Positions 16,889 through 24,819 of a stretch of 64,000 bases of DNA are shown here, one piece after another (position 1 is the stretch's first letter; the number at the start of each line of letters is the position of its first letter). Location of the stretch: NCBI GenBank assembly GCA_027492205.1, contig JAOZFN010000014.1:1-64000 (forward strand), in the 5' to 3' direction. A program made the translations under genes and the position numbers. The stretch comes from Thermoproteota archaeon. Lineage in GTDB: Archaea; Korarchaeota; Korarchaeia; Korarchaeales; Korarchaeaceae. The notes beneath the pieces are model-generated. The model was not told the DNA's origin. It saw only the letters and a list, made by a program, of their open reading frames with translations, and ran no database searches.

Positions 16889-17122
16889 TTGGCCACTATC
16901 CAAGTTGACGCGAGGGGAATGGCATGCCCCGGACCGATCTCTGCGCTGACCAAGGCATACAGGAAGGCGAAGAACGGCGACGTTATAGAGGTCCTCGCCA
17001 CGGATCCAGGCTTCAAGCCCGATGTGCAGGCATGGATCTCCCGCACTGGCAACGAGCTGGTTGAACTCAAGGACGAGGGCGGGGTTATCAAAGCCGTCAT
17101 AAAGGTCACGGCGAAGAAGTGA
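16889..17122 (+). CDS. tusA: TusA/SirA-family sulfur carrier protein
   Basis: Small persulfide carrier, 77 residues, the standard size. The hallmark CPGP motif is at residues 13-16 (RGMACPGPI); Cys13 carries the sulfane sulfur. The remaining ALTKAYRKAKNGDVIEVLATDPG pattern is typical of the alpha/beta sandwich. Start TTG 16889. It is the plus-strand member of a sulfur gene group whose other members (DUF1641, SQR-like, DsrE2) face it on the minus strand. Confidence 0.93.
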   Translation: MATIQVDARGMACPGPISALTKAYRKAKNGDVIEVLATDPGFKPDVQAWISRTGNELVELKDEGGVIKAVIKVTAKK

Positions 17123-17143
17123 TGGGTCCAGCTCCTCCCCCAT

Positions 17144-17182
17144 CTTTTTCACAACTCCGCCCAACACTCTCTTCGCAAAAAG
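17144..17182. terminator. Convergent T-rich terminators
   Basis: CTTTTTC at 17144-17150 ends the tusA transcript; on the other strand CCTTTTTGC (17174-17182) ends the DUF1641 operon. Confidence 0.45.
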
Positions 17183-17199
17183 GTAGGAGGGGGGCGCGG

Positions 17200-17628
17200 T
17201 CAGTCCTGCTGAGCTCCTCGGAGCGATCTCCCCACAGCCTTAAGGACGTTCAGGGTGAACCCGAGACCTCTTCTGATGTCGGGGTCTCTGAGGGACGTGG
17301 CAAGGCCAATGAGCCCCACGGGTTTGCTCTCCTCCGTGACAGCGCTCGAGACGGCCGAAATCAGGTCGCCCAACCTGTCCAAGGAGTCGTAGTCGACCTC
17401 GCCCAGCAGGCCCGTGAGCCTGTCTACGTTGTCGAGCGCCTTCAGCGTGCCGGTGTTCAAGAGCAGCCCTGCCAGTCCGCCCACCACATCCTCGGACAGG
17501 ATATCCGAGACTGCGTCAAGCAGGCCCAGCTCGTTCAACCTCTTGAGCAGGCCCACGAACTTGACGAGTGCCTCGGCCCCCTCCTCGTCTATCCTGACGG
17601 AACCGACCTCCAAATTGCGCGCCACCAA
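17200..17628 (-). CDS. DUF1641 protein
   Basis: 142 residues, mostly helical, with the repeated glycine-rich pattern of DUF1641 (LAGLLLNTGTLKALDNVDRL, SSAVTEESKPVGLIGLATSL, RDPDIRRGLGFTLNVLKAVG). Proteins of this family are commonly encoded beside SQR-like flavoproteins and formate-dehydrogenase or heterodisulfide-reductase-like genes; their biochemical role is not established. Start TTG 17628 or GTG 17625, 3 bases after the upstream flavoprotein's stop region, so cotranscribed. Confidence 0.8.
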   Translation of the reverse strand: MVARNLEVGSVRIDEEGAEALVKFVGLLKRLNELGLLDAVSDILSEDVVGGLAGLLLNTGTLKALDNVDRLTGLLGEVDYDSLDRLGDLISAVSSAVTEESKPVGLIGLATSLRDPDIRRGLGFTLNVLKAVGRSLRGAQQD

Positions 17629-17631
17629 AGC

Positions 17632-18861
17632 TCACCACCCGCCCAGCCTCTCCAGAACCTCAGGCTCGGTTGCCCTGAAGTAGGCCTCGAAGACCGGGCC
17701 CCAGAACCCTGGGTTCCTGATGCTGCTCCAGTATGCGGCCACGAACAGGTCCTCCATGAATCTCTTGAACTTGGACAGCCTCACCGGCACTGGTGGATGT
17801 TCGTAGTCGCTGATCACGAACGTCCCCAGCCCGTCCAGTATGATGGGGCAGTTAGTCCTCCCAGTGTACCGCGCGTCCATCCCCATTATCCTCTTGGCGA
17901 CAGTCTCGGCCTGGAGGTGCGCCGTGACCCCGCTCTTCGACGTCGGGGCGTTGGTGCAGTCGCCGATCGCGAAGGCGTCGTCGTACCCCTCAACTTGGCT
18001 GGTGAACTTGTCGATCTTCAGGAATCCGCTCCCGTCCCTGACGGCGTCGGGGCGGATCTCGATCTTGGGTCCCTCGTTGGGGGGCACCACGGTGGCAACG
18101 TCGAACTTCAGCTCCTCTCCCTCGAGGCTGACTATCTTCCTCCCCTCCAAGTCGATCTGGTCCGCCGTGAAGATCGTCCTCACCTCTATCCCCCTGGCCT
18201 CGAGTTCAGGCTCCACGACGTCGCTGACGGTCTTCGAGGGGTAGGCGTGAGGGAAGGGGACTGCCAACACGACCCTGACTGAGCTCGACCTCCCCATCCT
18301 ATTCAGGAGTTCCCTTGAGAGGAAGGCGGCCTTGAGCGGTCCCGGCGGGCACTTGTAGATAGGGTCGGCCACCGCTATAACGAAAGTGCCGCTCTTAAGT
18401 CCCCTCAGGGACTCATGAAGTTTCACAGCCATCTCCTGGGTGTGGTAGTAGTCGCCGAACGTGTTCAGGAGAGCCTCGTGATTCTCCAGGGCCGAGTAGT
18501 CAAGGTGGACGCCCGCGGCTATGATCAAGCGGTCATAGTTCAACTCCCTTCCGCTGGCAGTAACCACCTCCCTCTCGTCAAGGTCAATGGAAGCGACCTC
18601 GTCGCGAACGAAATCCACTCTGGGCTTGAGAAGGTCTGCGATCCTCCTCCTATAGAGGGTGGGGCCCTTACCCTGAAAGGCTATGAACAGGTTCCCGGGC
18701 TGGAAGTAGTGGTACTCGCTGCGGTCAATGACGGTGACATCGAACTTGCCAGCGAGGAGGTTGGCCGCTATGGCCCCACCCCCTCCCCCACCGACTATCA
18801 CAACTTTGCCCCCTTCAGCCAACTCCCCTCCCCCCAGACCTTCTCCGCGGGTCGTCATCAC
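17632..18861 (-). CDS. SQR-like FAD-dependent oxidoreductase
   Basis: Sulfide:quinone oxidoreductase-like flavoprotein, 409 residues. FAD Rossmann motif VVIVGGGGGGAIAANLL (about 21-37), YHYFQPGNLFIAFQG after it as in SQR, RLIIAAGVHLDY, the second dinucleotide region, CPPGPLKAAFLS containing one Cys, and the C-terminal FAIGDCTN FAD-binding segment. In SQR two or three redox Cys relay sulfur; here Cys are visible in KCPPGPLK and GDCTN, so sulfide oxidation is likely but not proved; type III-like SQR or a related NADH dehydrogenase is possible. Start overlaps the dsrE2 stop. Confidence 0.82.
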   Translation of the reverse strand: MMTTRGEGLGGGELAEGGKVVIVGGGGGGAIAANLLAGKFDVTVIDRSEYHYFQPGNLFIAFQGKGPTLYRRRIADLLKPRVDFVRDEVASIDLDEREVVTASGRELNYDRLIIAAGVHLDYSALENHEALLNTFGDYYHTQEMAVKLHESLRGLKSGTFVIAVADPIYKCPPGPLKAAFLSRELLNRMGRSSSVRVVLAVPFPHAYPSKTVSDVVEPELEARGIEVRTIFTADQIDLEGRKIVSLEGEELKFDVATVVPPNEGPKIEIRPDAVRDGSGFLKIDKFTSQVEGYDDAFAIGDCTNAPTSKSGVTAHLQAETVAKRIMGMDARYTGRTNCPIILDGLGTFVISDYEHPPVPVRLSKFKRFMEDLFVAAYWSSIRNPGFWGPVFEAYFRATEPEVLERLGGW

Positions 18862-19328
18862 ACGAAGAGTACGATAGCATCTTCGGCGGCCTGCTGGAGG
18901 AAGAATGTGGCGCCGACTATGTCGTCTACCTCCTCGATCAGGTCCTCCCTCTTAAGCCCCATGAGTTCGACTGTGTTGGAGCACGCGTAGAGCTTAACGC
19001 CCATCTCTTTCAGCTCCTTGAGCATCTCCCTGATCGTCGGCATCCCCAGCTCCTTGATTTTCTTCTTCATCATGCTGGTGGCCATGCCGGTCATGCCGGG
19101 AAGTATTGAGAGGATCGCTGGCATCCCCATGGACGGGTTGCCCACCGGGGTTACCTTCAGGTTGTCTACCCTATCCTTCCTGATTATGTCCAGGCCCCAG
19201 AATGTGAAGAACACAGCAGCCTCCATGCCCAGGGCGGCGGCGGTCTGGGCCAGTATCAGGGGAGGGTAGGCCATGTCTAGGCTACCCTTGGAGGCCACAA
19301 TCATCAGCTTCTTGGCCATAAGGACCAC
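18858..19328 (-). CDS. dsrE2: DsrE2-family sulfur-transfer protein
   Basis: 156 residues. Opens with KKLMIVASKGSLDMAYPPLILAQTAAALG and MEAAVFFTFWGLDII, typical of DsrE/DsrF-like DsrE2 proteins; the likely sulfur-carrying Cys is in VKLYACSNTVELMG (near residue 114). The Met/Lys-rich middle (GMATSMMKKKIKELG) is also typical. DsrE2 and TusA exchange persulfide in sulfur-oxidising microbes. First gene of the minus-strand operon DsrE2-SQR-DUF1641. Start GTG 19328 or ATG 19319. Confidence 0.85.
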   Translation of the reverse strand: MVLMAKKLMIVASKGSLDMAYPPLILAQTAAALGMEAAVFFTFWGLDIIRKDRVDNLKVTPVGNPSMGMPAILSILPGMTGMATSMMKKKIKELGMPTIREMLKELKEMGVKLYACSNTVELMGLKREDLIEEVDDIVGATFFLQQAAEDAIVLFV

Positions 19329-19355
19329 TCTCCCGCTGGAGGATCGCGGTCTGGA

Positions 19356-19454
19356 GGAGTGTTAAGGAGAGTAGAACGATCGTCCGGACGTACTGGCGCG
19401 CCGTACTGGGATTATGGGGGAACGTTTTATCGGAGCGCCGATCGCTGGGATAGA
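19356..19454. promoter_or_regulatory. Divergent promoter between dsrE2 and the V4R regulator, with repeats
   Basis: Between the divergent genes lie a palindrome CGTCCGGACG (19381-19390) and two direct copies of CGTACTGG (19389-19396 and 19402-19409). The plus gene has TTTTATC at 19425-19431, 26 bases before ATG 19454 (leaderless). The minus operon has an AT-rich TTAAC at about 19358-19364. The repeats are good candidates for the V4R regulator's own site. Confidence 0.5.
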
Positions 19455-20152
19455 TGATGGCCAGAGAACCCAGACCAGGAAAAATGGCTGAGAAGGCGAT
19501 CGTGGCGGTCCTAGGGCCGGACTCCGCCTCCCTCCTCAGGGGCATGTGTTCCAACTTGATGTACCTCGTCCAGGCCTCCACCGAGGAGGGTGGCTTGGTG
19601 ATCTACATGTTTGGCCTGAGAGTCGGTGAGAGGCTGGGAAGGGAGATGGCCAGGATGGGCCTCGCAGATCCGGTGGAAGGACTGAGGTCGGTCCTGAGGG
19701 ATCTTGGCCTGGTCGATGACGTTAAGGTGATGCATGAGACCCCCCGGGAGATCTCTCTAAGGGTGGAAGGCTCGCTCGAGGCGAAGAAGATGAAGCTCGT
19801 CTACTCGTCCAGCGCTGGCTGCAACTTCACGAGGGGATTCGCGGCTGGCTTCCTGTCAGAAGTCTTGGGGGAGACGGTGTTTGTCGAGGAGAGGGAGTGC
19901 TACTCCCGCGGGGACCCGGCCTGCGTTTTCGCTGCGAGGACAATAGTCGCCAACCCTTCTGTGAGGCATTCGGTGAGGAGGGCCATAGTGGACTACCTGA
20001 GGGCCAACCCGGGAGCCCACCTCCGGCAGATCGCCCGAGACCTGGGCCTCAGCTTGGGTACCCTCCGCTGGCACATCGGCGTGCTGGAGAGGCACGGCAT
20101 GGTAAGAGAGAGAAGGAAAGGAAATCTCACAGAGTTCTATCTGGCGGAGTGA
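19454..20152 (+). CDS. V4R-domain transcription regulator with C-terminal helix-turn-helix
   Basis: 232 residues: N-terminal V4R/4VR small-ligand domain (about 15-165) ending in the conserved GETVFVEERECYSRGDPAC, which contains two Cys, and a C-terminal winged helix (RRAIVDYLRANPGAHL, RQIARDLGLSLGTLRWHIGVL). Winged helix fused to a ligand domain indicates a one-component regulator. Its divergent position from DsrE2-SQR-DUF1641 suggests it controls sulfur genes. ATG 19454 fits the TATA spacing; ATG 19457 is also possible. Confidence 0.85.
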   Translation: MMAREPRPGKMAEKAIVAVLGPDSASLLRGMCSNLMYLVQASTEEGGLVIYMFGLRVGERLGREMARMGLADPVEGLRSVLRDLGLVDDVKVMHETPREISLRVEGSLEAKKMKLVYSSSAGCNFTRGFAAGFLSEVLGETVFVEERECYSRGDPACVFAARTIVANPSVRHSVRRAIVDYLRANPGAHLRQIARDLGLSLGTLRWHIGVLERHGMVRERRKGNLTEFYLAE

Positions 20153-20275
20153 GGTCAACTGAGTAGTTGAGGGTTGTCGCCCCGCGTAACTCGGAGCGCC
20201 TACCAAGGGAGTCAGGTTCAGTTTATTTGGGATGGGCGGCCCTCCGTTCAGGATCCTGATCGCGATCTGGTGAAC

Positions 20276-20310
20276 CTTAATTTTTCGAAGGCTTTAAGCC
20301 CGCAGGTCGG
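20276..20310 (+). promoter_or_regulatory. Promoter of the second V4R-like gene
   Basis: CTTAATTTTT (20276-20285) lies 25-34 bases before GTG 20310, consistent with a leaderless start. Confidence 0.4.
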
Positions 20311-20774
20311 TGACCCCCTTGGCCGATGTGTGCATGGAGTACTGCTCCTCACTCCTCCTGGAGATAGTGGCCGCCATTGACTCCATCGGGGGAGAGAGTC
20401 TTGTTAGGGGGATCATGGGATACGGAATCGGCCGAAGGGCGGCGGACAACCTCATGACAATCCTCCGGGTGGACCCGTCCGAGCTCAAGGGGCTCCCTCC
20501 GGCGCGGGCGGCAGAGCTTCTGGCCAGGCTCCTCAGGAGAGAGGGAGGTCCGGAGATATCCTTTCAGGTGAACGAGGGGGAGATCGTAGCCGAGGTGTCG
20601 GAGTGCCACTTCATGCCTTGGGCGGCCAGACACCCCCTCTTCTGTAGGATAACGGCGAGTTTCCTGGAGTCCGTGGCGAGAAGCCTGGCGGGGGGCAGGT
20701 GGTCTGCAGAGGAGGTGCAGACCATCGCCCACGGCGGAGACAGGTGTGTGTTCAGGCTGAGGAGTAGGGACTGA
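20310..20774 (+). CDS. V4R-like stand-alone domain protein
   Basis: 154 residues resembling the ligand-binding half of the preceding regulator without its helix-turn-helix. The C-terminal VSECHFMPWAARHPLF and IAHGGDRCVFRL correspond to the Cys-containing ECYSRGDPAC end of V4R domains. Cys at positions in VCMEYCSS, ECHF, FCRI and DRCVF could bind metal or a sulfur species. Possible sensor partner of the neighbouring regulator; no direct evidence. Start GTG 20310 or ATG 20334. Confidence 0.6.
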   Translation: MTPLADVCMEYCSSLLLEIVAAIDSIGGESLVRGIMGYGIGRRAADNLMTILRVDPSELKGLPPARAAELLARLLRREGGPEISFQVNEGEIVAEVSECHFMPWAARHPLFCRITASFLESVARSLAGGRWSAEEVQTIAHGGDRCVFRLRSRD

Positions 20775-20845
20775 GGACTTCACAGGCAGCGGCGGTCGGG
20801 GGGCGGAGCGCGAGAGGCGCGATTGCTGCGGGAGGACCCCAATCG

Positions 20846-23230
20846 TCAACTCTCTCCTAGCATGCTTTCCAGGGTTGACGCTACCTCCTCCGGCGAGGAC
20901 GCGGTGTAATACTCTCCTTTAGTCAGGTGGGCTATGAGAGCGGAGACGGCGGAGCCCACCGCAAATGGGTCGTATCTCCTAGAAGCCAGTTTGACAAATC
21001 GCTCGGCGTCGAACCAGCCGTCCTCGGATAGGCTGAGCCTGTACAGCAGACCAGCGCCTTGAGGCGTTATCCTGTGGGCCGACGCCACGGGGTCGGGGTT
21101 TATCACGGCGACCTTCAGCCCCTCCCTGGCCATCAGCTGGGCCGCGGCCGCGACGTCCTCGATCGCCTGATGCCTCTGGACGTTGCTGACCGCGTGCTCC
21201 CTCCTCCCCCTCCTCCCGGTGAGGGGGTTGACCGGCAGGGGCACGTTTGGGTAGCCGTCCGTCAGGACTATCACGAGGGGATCAGAGTCCGGGTCCCTCA
21301 GCCTCTCCGCCCGGGCGAGGGCTAGCGCGAGCATCAGGCCGGACGCGAGAGGCGTGAGCCCGGAGACGCTGAGCTTTCCCAGGAGCCTCGCAACCTTCGC
21401 GACGTTTGTCGTCGGCGGGTGCACCACGAAGGCGTCCATGTCCCTGAGGGCCACGACCCCTACCCTGTCCCTCCTGGAGCTGAGCTCCCTGTACAGCCGG
21501 GACAGCGCCCTGGCAAACTCGATCCTGACCAGCGTCATGGAGTCGCTGAGGTCCAGGACTATGATCGCCGTCAGGGGGACGTTTCTCTCGTAGAGCTTCT
21601 CCCTGACATCCTCCGGACGTATCCTCACCCTCAGTACCTCCTCCACCGGCGCCGCGCCCGCTGAGACGGCCGACACTATGCTGGCCGTCACGTGAATCGA
21701 CGCGGGCCTCCCCCTCGGGATCCTCCACCCCCTTACCCTGCCCCTCTTGACCTCGGGGTCCGTCTTCGTCCTCCCACCCCTAGCAGATCTGCCGACTTCC
21801 TCCACCTCCAGTATGGGGAGGGCGATCCTCCCCATCGTGGGTGTCACTTCAACGCTCTCCTCCGGACCGAACCCCGTCACCACAAGACCGAGAAACGGCC
21901 TCAGGAGCGCGCTGACCACGGCTGGCTTAGTGAGCTCGAACCTCGTCCTAGACAGCAGGTAGCGGTAGATCGCCAGCGCCAGGGCCGACCAACCCAGCAG
22001 AATCAGCCTCTGCGCGAGGCTTGCCCCGGGAAAGAGGGAGGCGAAGGCCAGGCTGAGGGCGGCCAGAAGCGCCAGGAAGAAGGGCGCCGACACTGGCACC
22101 GCGGGGAGCCTGATCCCCCTCCTCTCCCTCCTACGCTCCCGCTCCCCCTCTCCCCTGGGCTTGGAGCCCCTCACCTTGCCCGCCCTCACCTCGGCCCTTG
22201 TTGCCTCGGAGAGCGCCTCCTCGATCTCGACCTCAGTCGCGGGCTCCAGAGTTCCACCGGCCCTGGTCCTGTGAGAAAGCGCCAGCCTCGCTGCCAGCCT
22301 GACGTGCTCCCAGTCGACCTCTCGCCTCCCGTCGAGGGCGGCCAGGGCCCGGGAGGTCTCGTAGATCGCAATGTCCGGCCTCACACCGTCCACCCTCAGC
22401 CTGTGGCAGAGCCGGGCTATTCCCCTTATCACCTCCTCCGGAACCCTAACCTCCGGCAGGATCTCCCTCGCCCTCCTGATCCTTTCCCTGCTCCTCTCCT
22501 GCTCCTCCCTGTACCTCTCGTAGAACCCGACGGGATCGGCCCTGAACTCCGCGTTCCTCCTGATGATCTCCGCCCTCTCCTCCGGCGAGTAGCTTCCAGC
22601 CACAGTCACCGAGAGGGCCAGCCTGTCCAGGAGCTGGGGCCTCAGCTCACCCTCCTCAGGGTTCATGGAGCCTATCAGGATGAACTCGGATGGGTGCTCG
22701 ACCGAGACTCCCTCCCTCTCCACCACGTTTATCCCCGAGGCGGCCACGTCGAGCAGGTCGTCCACTAGGAAGTCGGGGAGCAGGTTGATCTCGTCCACGT
22801 AGAGGATGTTCCTGTTGGCCTCAGCCAGCACGCCGGGCCTGAACCTGACCCTCCCCTCCCTTAGCGTGGCCTCCACGTCCAAGCTACCGACCAACCTGTC
22901 CTCCGTGGCGCTCAGGGGGAGGGTGACGATCCTCATCCTCCTCCTTCGGGTTGGGAGGGGGCTCTCCCCCCGCTCCATCCGCTCCCTGCACTCCCAGCAG
23001 AGGTTGGGCGAGCGCGGGTCGCACCCGAACCTGCACCCCTCCACGACCTCGACCTCCGGGAGGAGATCCTCCAGCGCGCGGACGGCCGTGCTCTTCCCGC
23101 TGCCCTTGGGGCCCCTGATGAGGAGCCCCCCGATCTTCGGGTTGACGACGACGGCCAGGAGGGCAAGTTTCAGCTCGTCGAGCCCGACCAGAGCGGCGAA
23201 GGGATACCTGAGCCACCCCCTCCCGGACAA
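20846..23230 (-). CDS. ChlI-ChlD-like chelatase fusion with membrane segments between AAA+ and VWA domains
   Basis: 794 residues. N-terminal AAA+ domain of the magnesium/cobalt chelatase I type: Walker A GPKGSGKSTAV, the Cys-rich insertion CRFGCDPRSPNLCWEC, Walker B NILYVDEINLLPD, sensor GSMNPEEGELRPQLLDR. After an Arg-rich linker come two hydrophobic helices (FFLALLAALSLAFASLFPG and LILLGWSALALAIYRYLL, about 375-425). The C-terminal third is a VWA domain with MIDAS motif VLDLSDSMT and a later TDGYPN. Fused I and D subunits occur in archaea; the membrane insertion is unusual. Could serve metal insertion or act as a MoxR-VWA-type chaperone. TTG start. Confidence 0.82.
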   Translation of the reverse strand: MSGRGWLRYPFAALVGLDELKLALLAVVVNPKIGGLLIRGPKGSGKSTAVRALEDLLPEVEVVEGCRFGCDPRSPNLCWECRERMERGESPLPTRRRRMRIVTLPLSATEDRLVGSLDVEATLREGRVRFRPGVLAEANRNILYVDEINLLPDFLVDDLLDVAASGINVVEREGVSVEHPSEFILIGSMNPEEGELRPQLLDRLALSVTVAGSYSPEERAEIIRRNAEFRADPVGFYERYREEQERSRERIRRAREILPEVRVPEEVIRGIARLCHRLRVDGVRPDIAIYETSRALAALDGRREVDWEHVRLAARLALSHRTRAGGTLEPATEVEIEEALSEATRAEVRAGKVRGSKPRGEGERERRRERRGIRLPAVPVSAPFFLALLAALSLAFASLFPGASLAQRLILLGWSALALAIYRYLLSRTRFELTKPAVVSALLRPFLGLVVTGFGPEESVEVTPTMGRIALPILEVEEVGRSARGGRTKTDPEVKRGRVRGWRIPRGRPASIHVTASIVSAVSAGAAPVEEVLRVRIRPEDVREKLYERNVPLTAIIVLDLSDSMTLVRIEFARALSRLYRELSSRRDRVGVVALRDMDAFVVHPPTTNVAKVARLLGKLSVSGLTPLASGLMLALALARAERLRDPDSDPLVIVLTDGYPNVPLPVNPLTGRRGRREHAVSNVQRHQAIEDVAAAAQLMAREGLKVAVINPDPVASAHRITPQGAGLLYRLSLSEDGWFDAERFVKLASRRYDPFAVGSAVSALIAHLTKGEYYTASSPEEVASTLESMLGES

Positions 23231-23295
23231 CAGGCCCCCCTCAGACTCAGTGGGCCCACCCAGAATAAAACGCCGACCTCGCGCGCCTGAGGGAG

Positions 23296-24741
23296 TCAGC
23301 TCTCGCGCGGCGGAGCCAAGATCGCGACGATTCTCTGACCGCGAAATATCGGCTTCCCCTCCATGTGTGGGGCCGGAGAGCCCCTGCAGATGACGAATAC
23401 TTCGGCGCCGGCGCCTCCCCCCTGTCCACCTTTCGGTCCCATCGGAGCCGTAGAGAGCAGGTACTCGGCCCAGTAGGGCCCGATCCCCCTGCAGAACACC
23501 CTGACGCCGGACTCAGGGGGGATGACCCGGCTCAGGGCGACCAAGTCCGCCCAGGTGACTGGGTCTATCCTCGGGTGGACGGCGGCGACGGAGGCGGGGA
23601 CCTGTACGGCGAGTGGGAGCAGGAGCGCAGCCGCCAGGATCGGCCTGAGGGCGCCCCTCACCAGAGCCCCAACGGCCGACCCCACGATGACGGAGGTCGG
23701 AACGCAGGACACAAGGAGGAACCTCCAGGCCCACTCCCTGAGCCCGAGCAGGCTTGGCACCAGAGTCCAGGCGCCGACCGCGATGGCCGCGGAGACCGCA
23801 ACAGCCCTCCCCGACGCGCCCCATGGGTCTCCGTCTAGGTCCCTGAACGCGAGCGCGGCGAGCAGGGTCCCCAGGGCAAGGTACGCGATCAGGTACTCAC
23901 CCCCGGGGGTCACGAGCCCGGGCGGGGAGGGCGGCGGCTTTGGGGGGAGCGGCCCTCGGGGCGGCGCTCCGAGCGGGCCCTCCCCGGCGGCGGAGTTGAA
24001 CAGGTCTCTGAGGAAGGCGATCCCCTTTCCGACGTCTGTGAAGAGCCACGGGAGGGACGCGGCCGTGGCACCCGAGGCAACCCACCCCGGGAGAACCGAT
24101 ATGGCCCACCTCCGGCCGACCCCTCCCCCGGGACGCGGAGGCGTGGGGCGGAGGGCGAGCGCCGCGGGGGGCAGGTAGGCGAGCGCGAAGACGGCCGTCA
24201 GGGCGAAGTCGAGGGAGTGCATGAGGAAGGCCAGGTACGAGGCCAGCGAGGACAGGAGAGCCGACCTCCACCAGTCTTCTCCACCCGCGAGCGCCGAGTG
24301 GAGCCAGTACACGGAGAGAACGACGAAGAGAATCCCAGAGGCGTTCTTCATGAGGTCTCCGGCCATCCTGAACATCTGAGGTGAAAGGGACAGGGTCAGG
24401 GCGGAGGCGACGCCGGCGACCCCGCTGCCGGTGAGTCTCTTGACGAGCGCGTAGCTCGGGGCGGCCGAGAGTCCGCACATGGCCGCCACCGTCATGGACA
24501 CGCCGAGCCTAAGGCCACCGACCAGCCTGCAGGCCGCCGCGGCGAGGTAAAACAGCAGGGGAGGGTCTCCGTAGACCATCCCCGCCCCCGAGAGGATTGA
24601 CCTCACCTGGATCAGGTAGTATGGTCCGTCCACCCCGGGCATGAAGTCCCACGAGAGGAGGGCGGCCAGGTGAGCGACTGCCGATGCCAGGGAGAGCGCC
24701 GCCGCGAGGAGTAGGTCCCCTCGGTCGAGTTGGCGGGCCAC
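23296..24741 (-). CDS. Polytopic membrane protein, GT-C glycosyltransferase-like
   Basis: 481 residues with about ten hydrophobic helices. The first loop contains the acidic motif MPGVDGPYYLIQVRS between helix 1 and 2, matching the GT-C fold family (STT3/PMT/ArnT-like), in which an Asp in the first extracellular loop is catalytic. A proline-rich loop (PLPPKPPPSPPG) lies mid-protein and the C-terminal part is a small soluble domain (SRVIPPESGVRVF...). Likely transfers a lipid-linked sugar outside the membrane; substrate unknown. No clear operon partner. Confidence 0.6.
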   Translation of the reverse strand: MARQLDRGDLLLAAALSLASAVAHLAALLSWDFMPGVDGPYYLIQVRSILSGAGMVYGDPPLLFYLAAAACRLVGGLRLGVSMTVAAMCGLSAAPSYALVKRLTGSGVAGVASALTLSLSPQMFRMAGDLMKNASGILFVVLSVYWLHSALAGGEDWWRSALLSSLASYLAFLMHSLDFALTAVFALAYLPPAALALRPTPPRPGGGVGRRWAISVLPGWVASGATAASLPWLFTDVGKGIAFLRDLFNSAAGEGPLGAPPRGPLPPKPPPSPPGLVTPGGEYLIAYLALGTLLAALAFRDLDGDPWGASGRAVAVSAAIAVGAWTLVPSLLGLREWAWRFLLVSCVPTSVIVGSAVGALVRGALRPILAAALLLPLAVQVPASVAAVHPRIDPVTWADLVALSRVIPPESGVRVFCRGIGPYWAEYLLSTAPMGPKGGQGGGAGAEVFVICRGSPAPHMEGKPIFRGQRIVAILAPPRES

Positions 24742-24819
24742 GGGTTCACCAGATATGAGTGAGCTAATAACGGAGAAGGACGATGGGTCTATGAAACGGC
24801 CGAGAGGTTCGACCTCACT

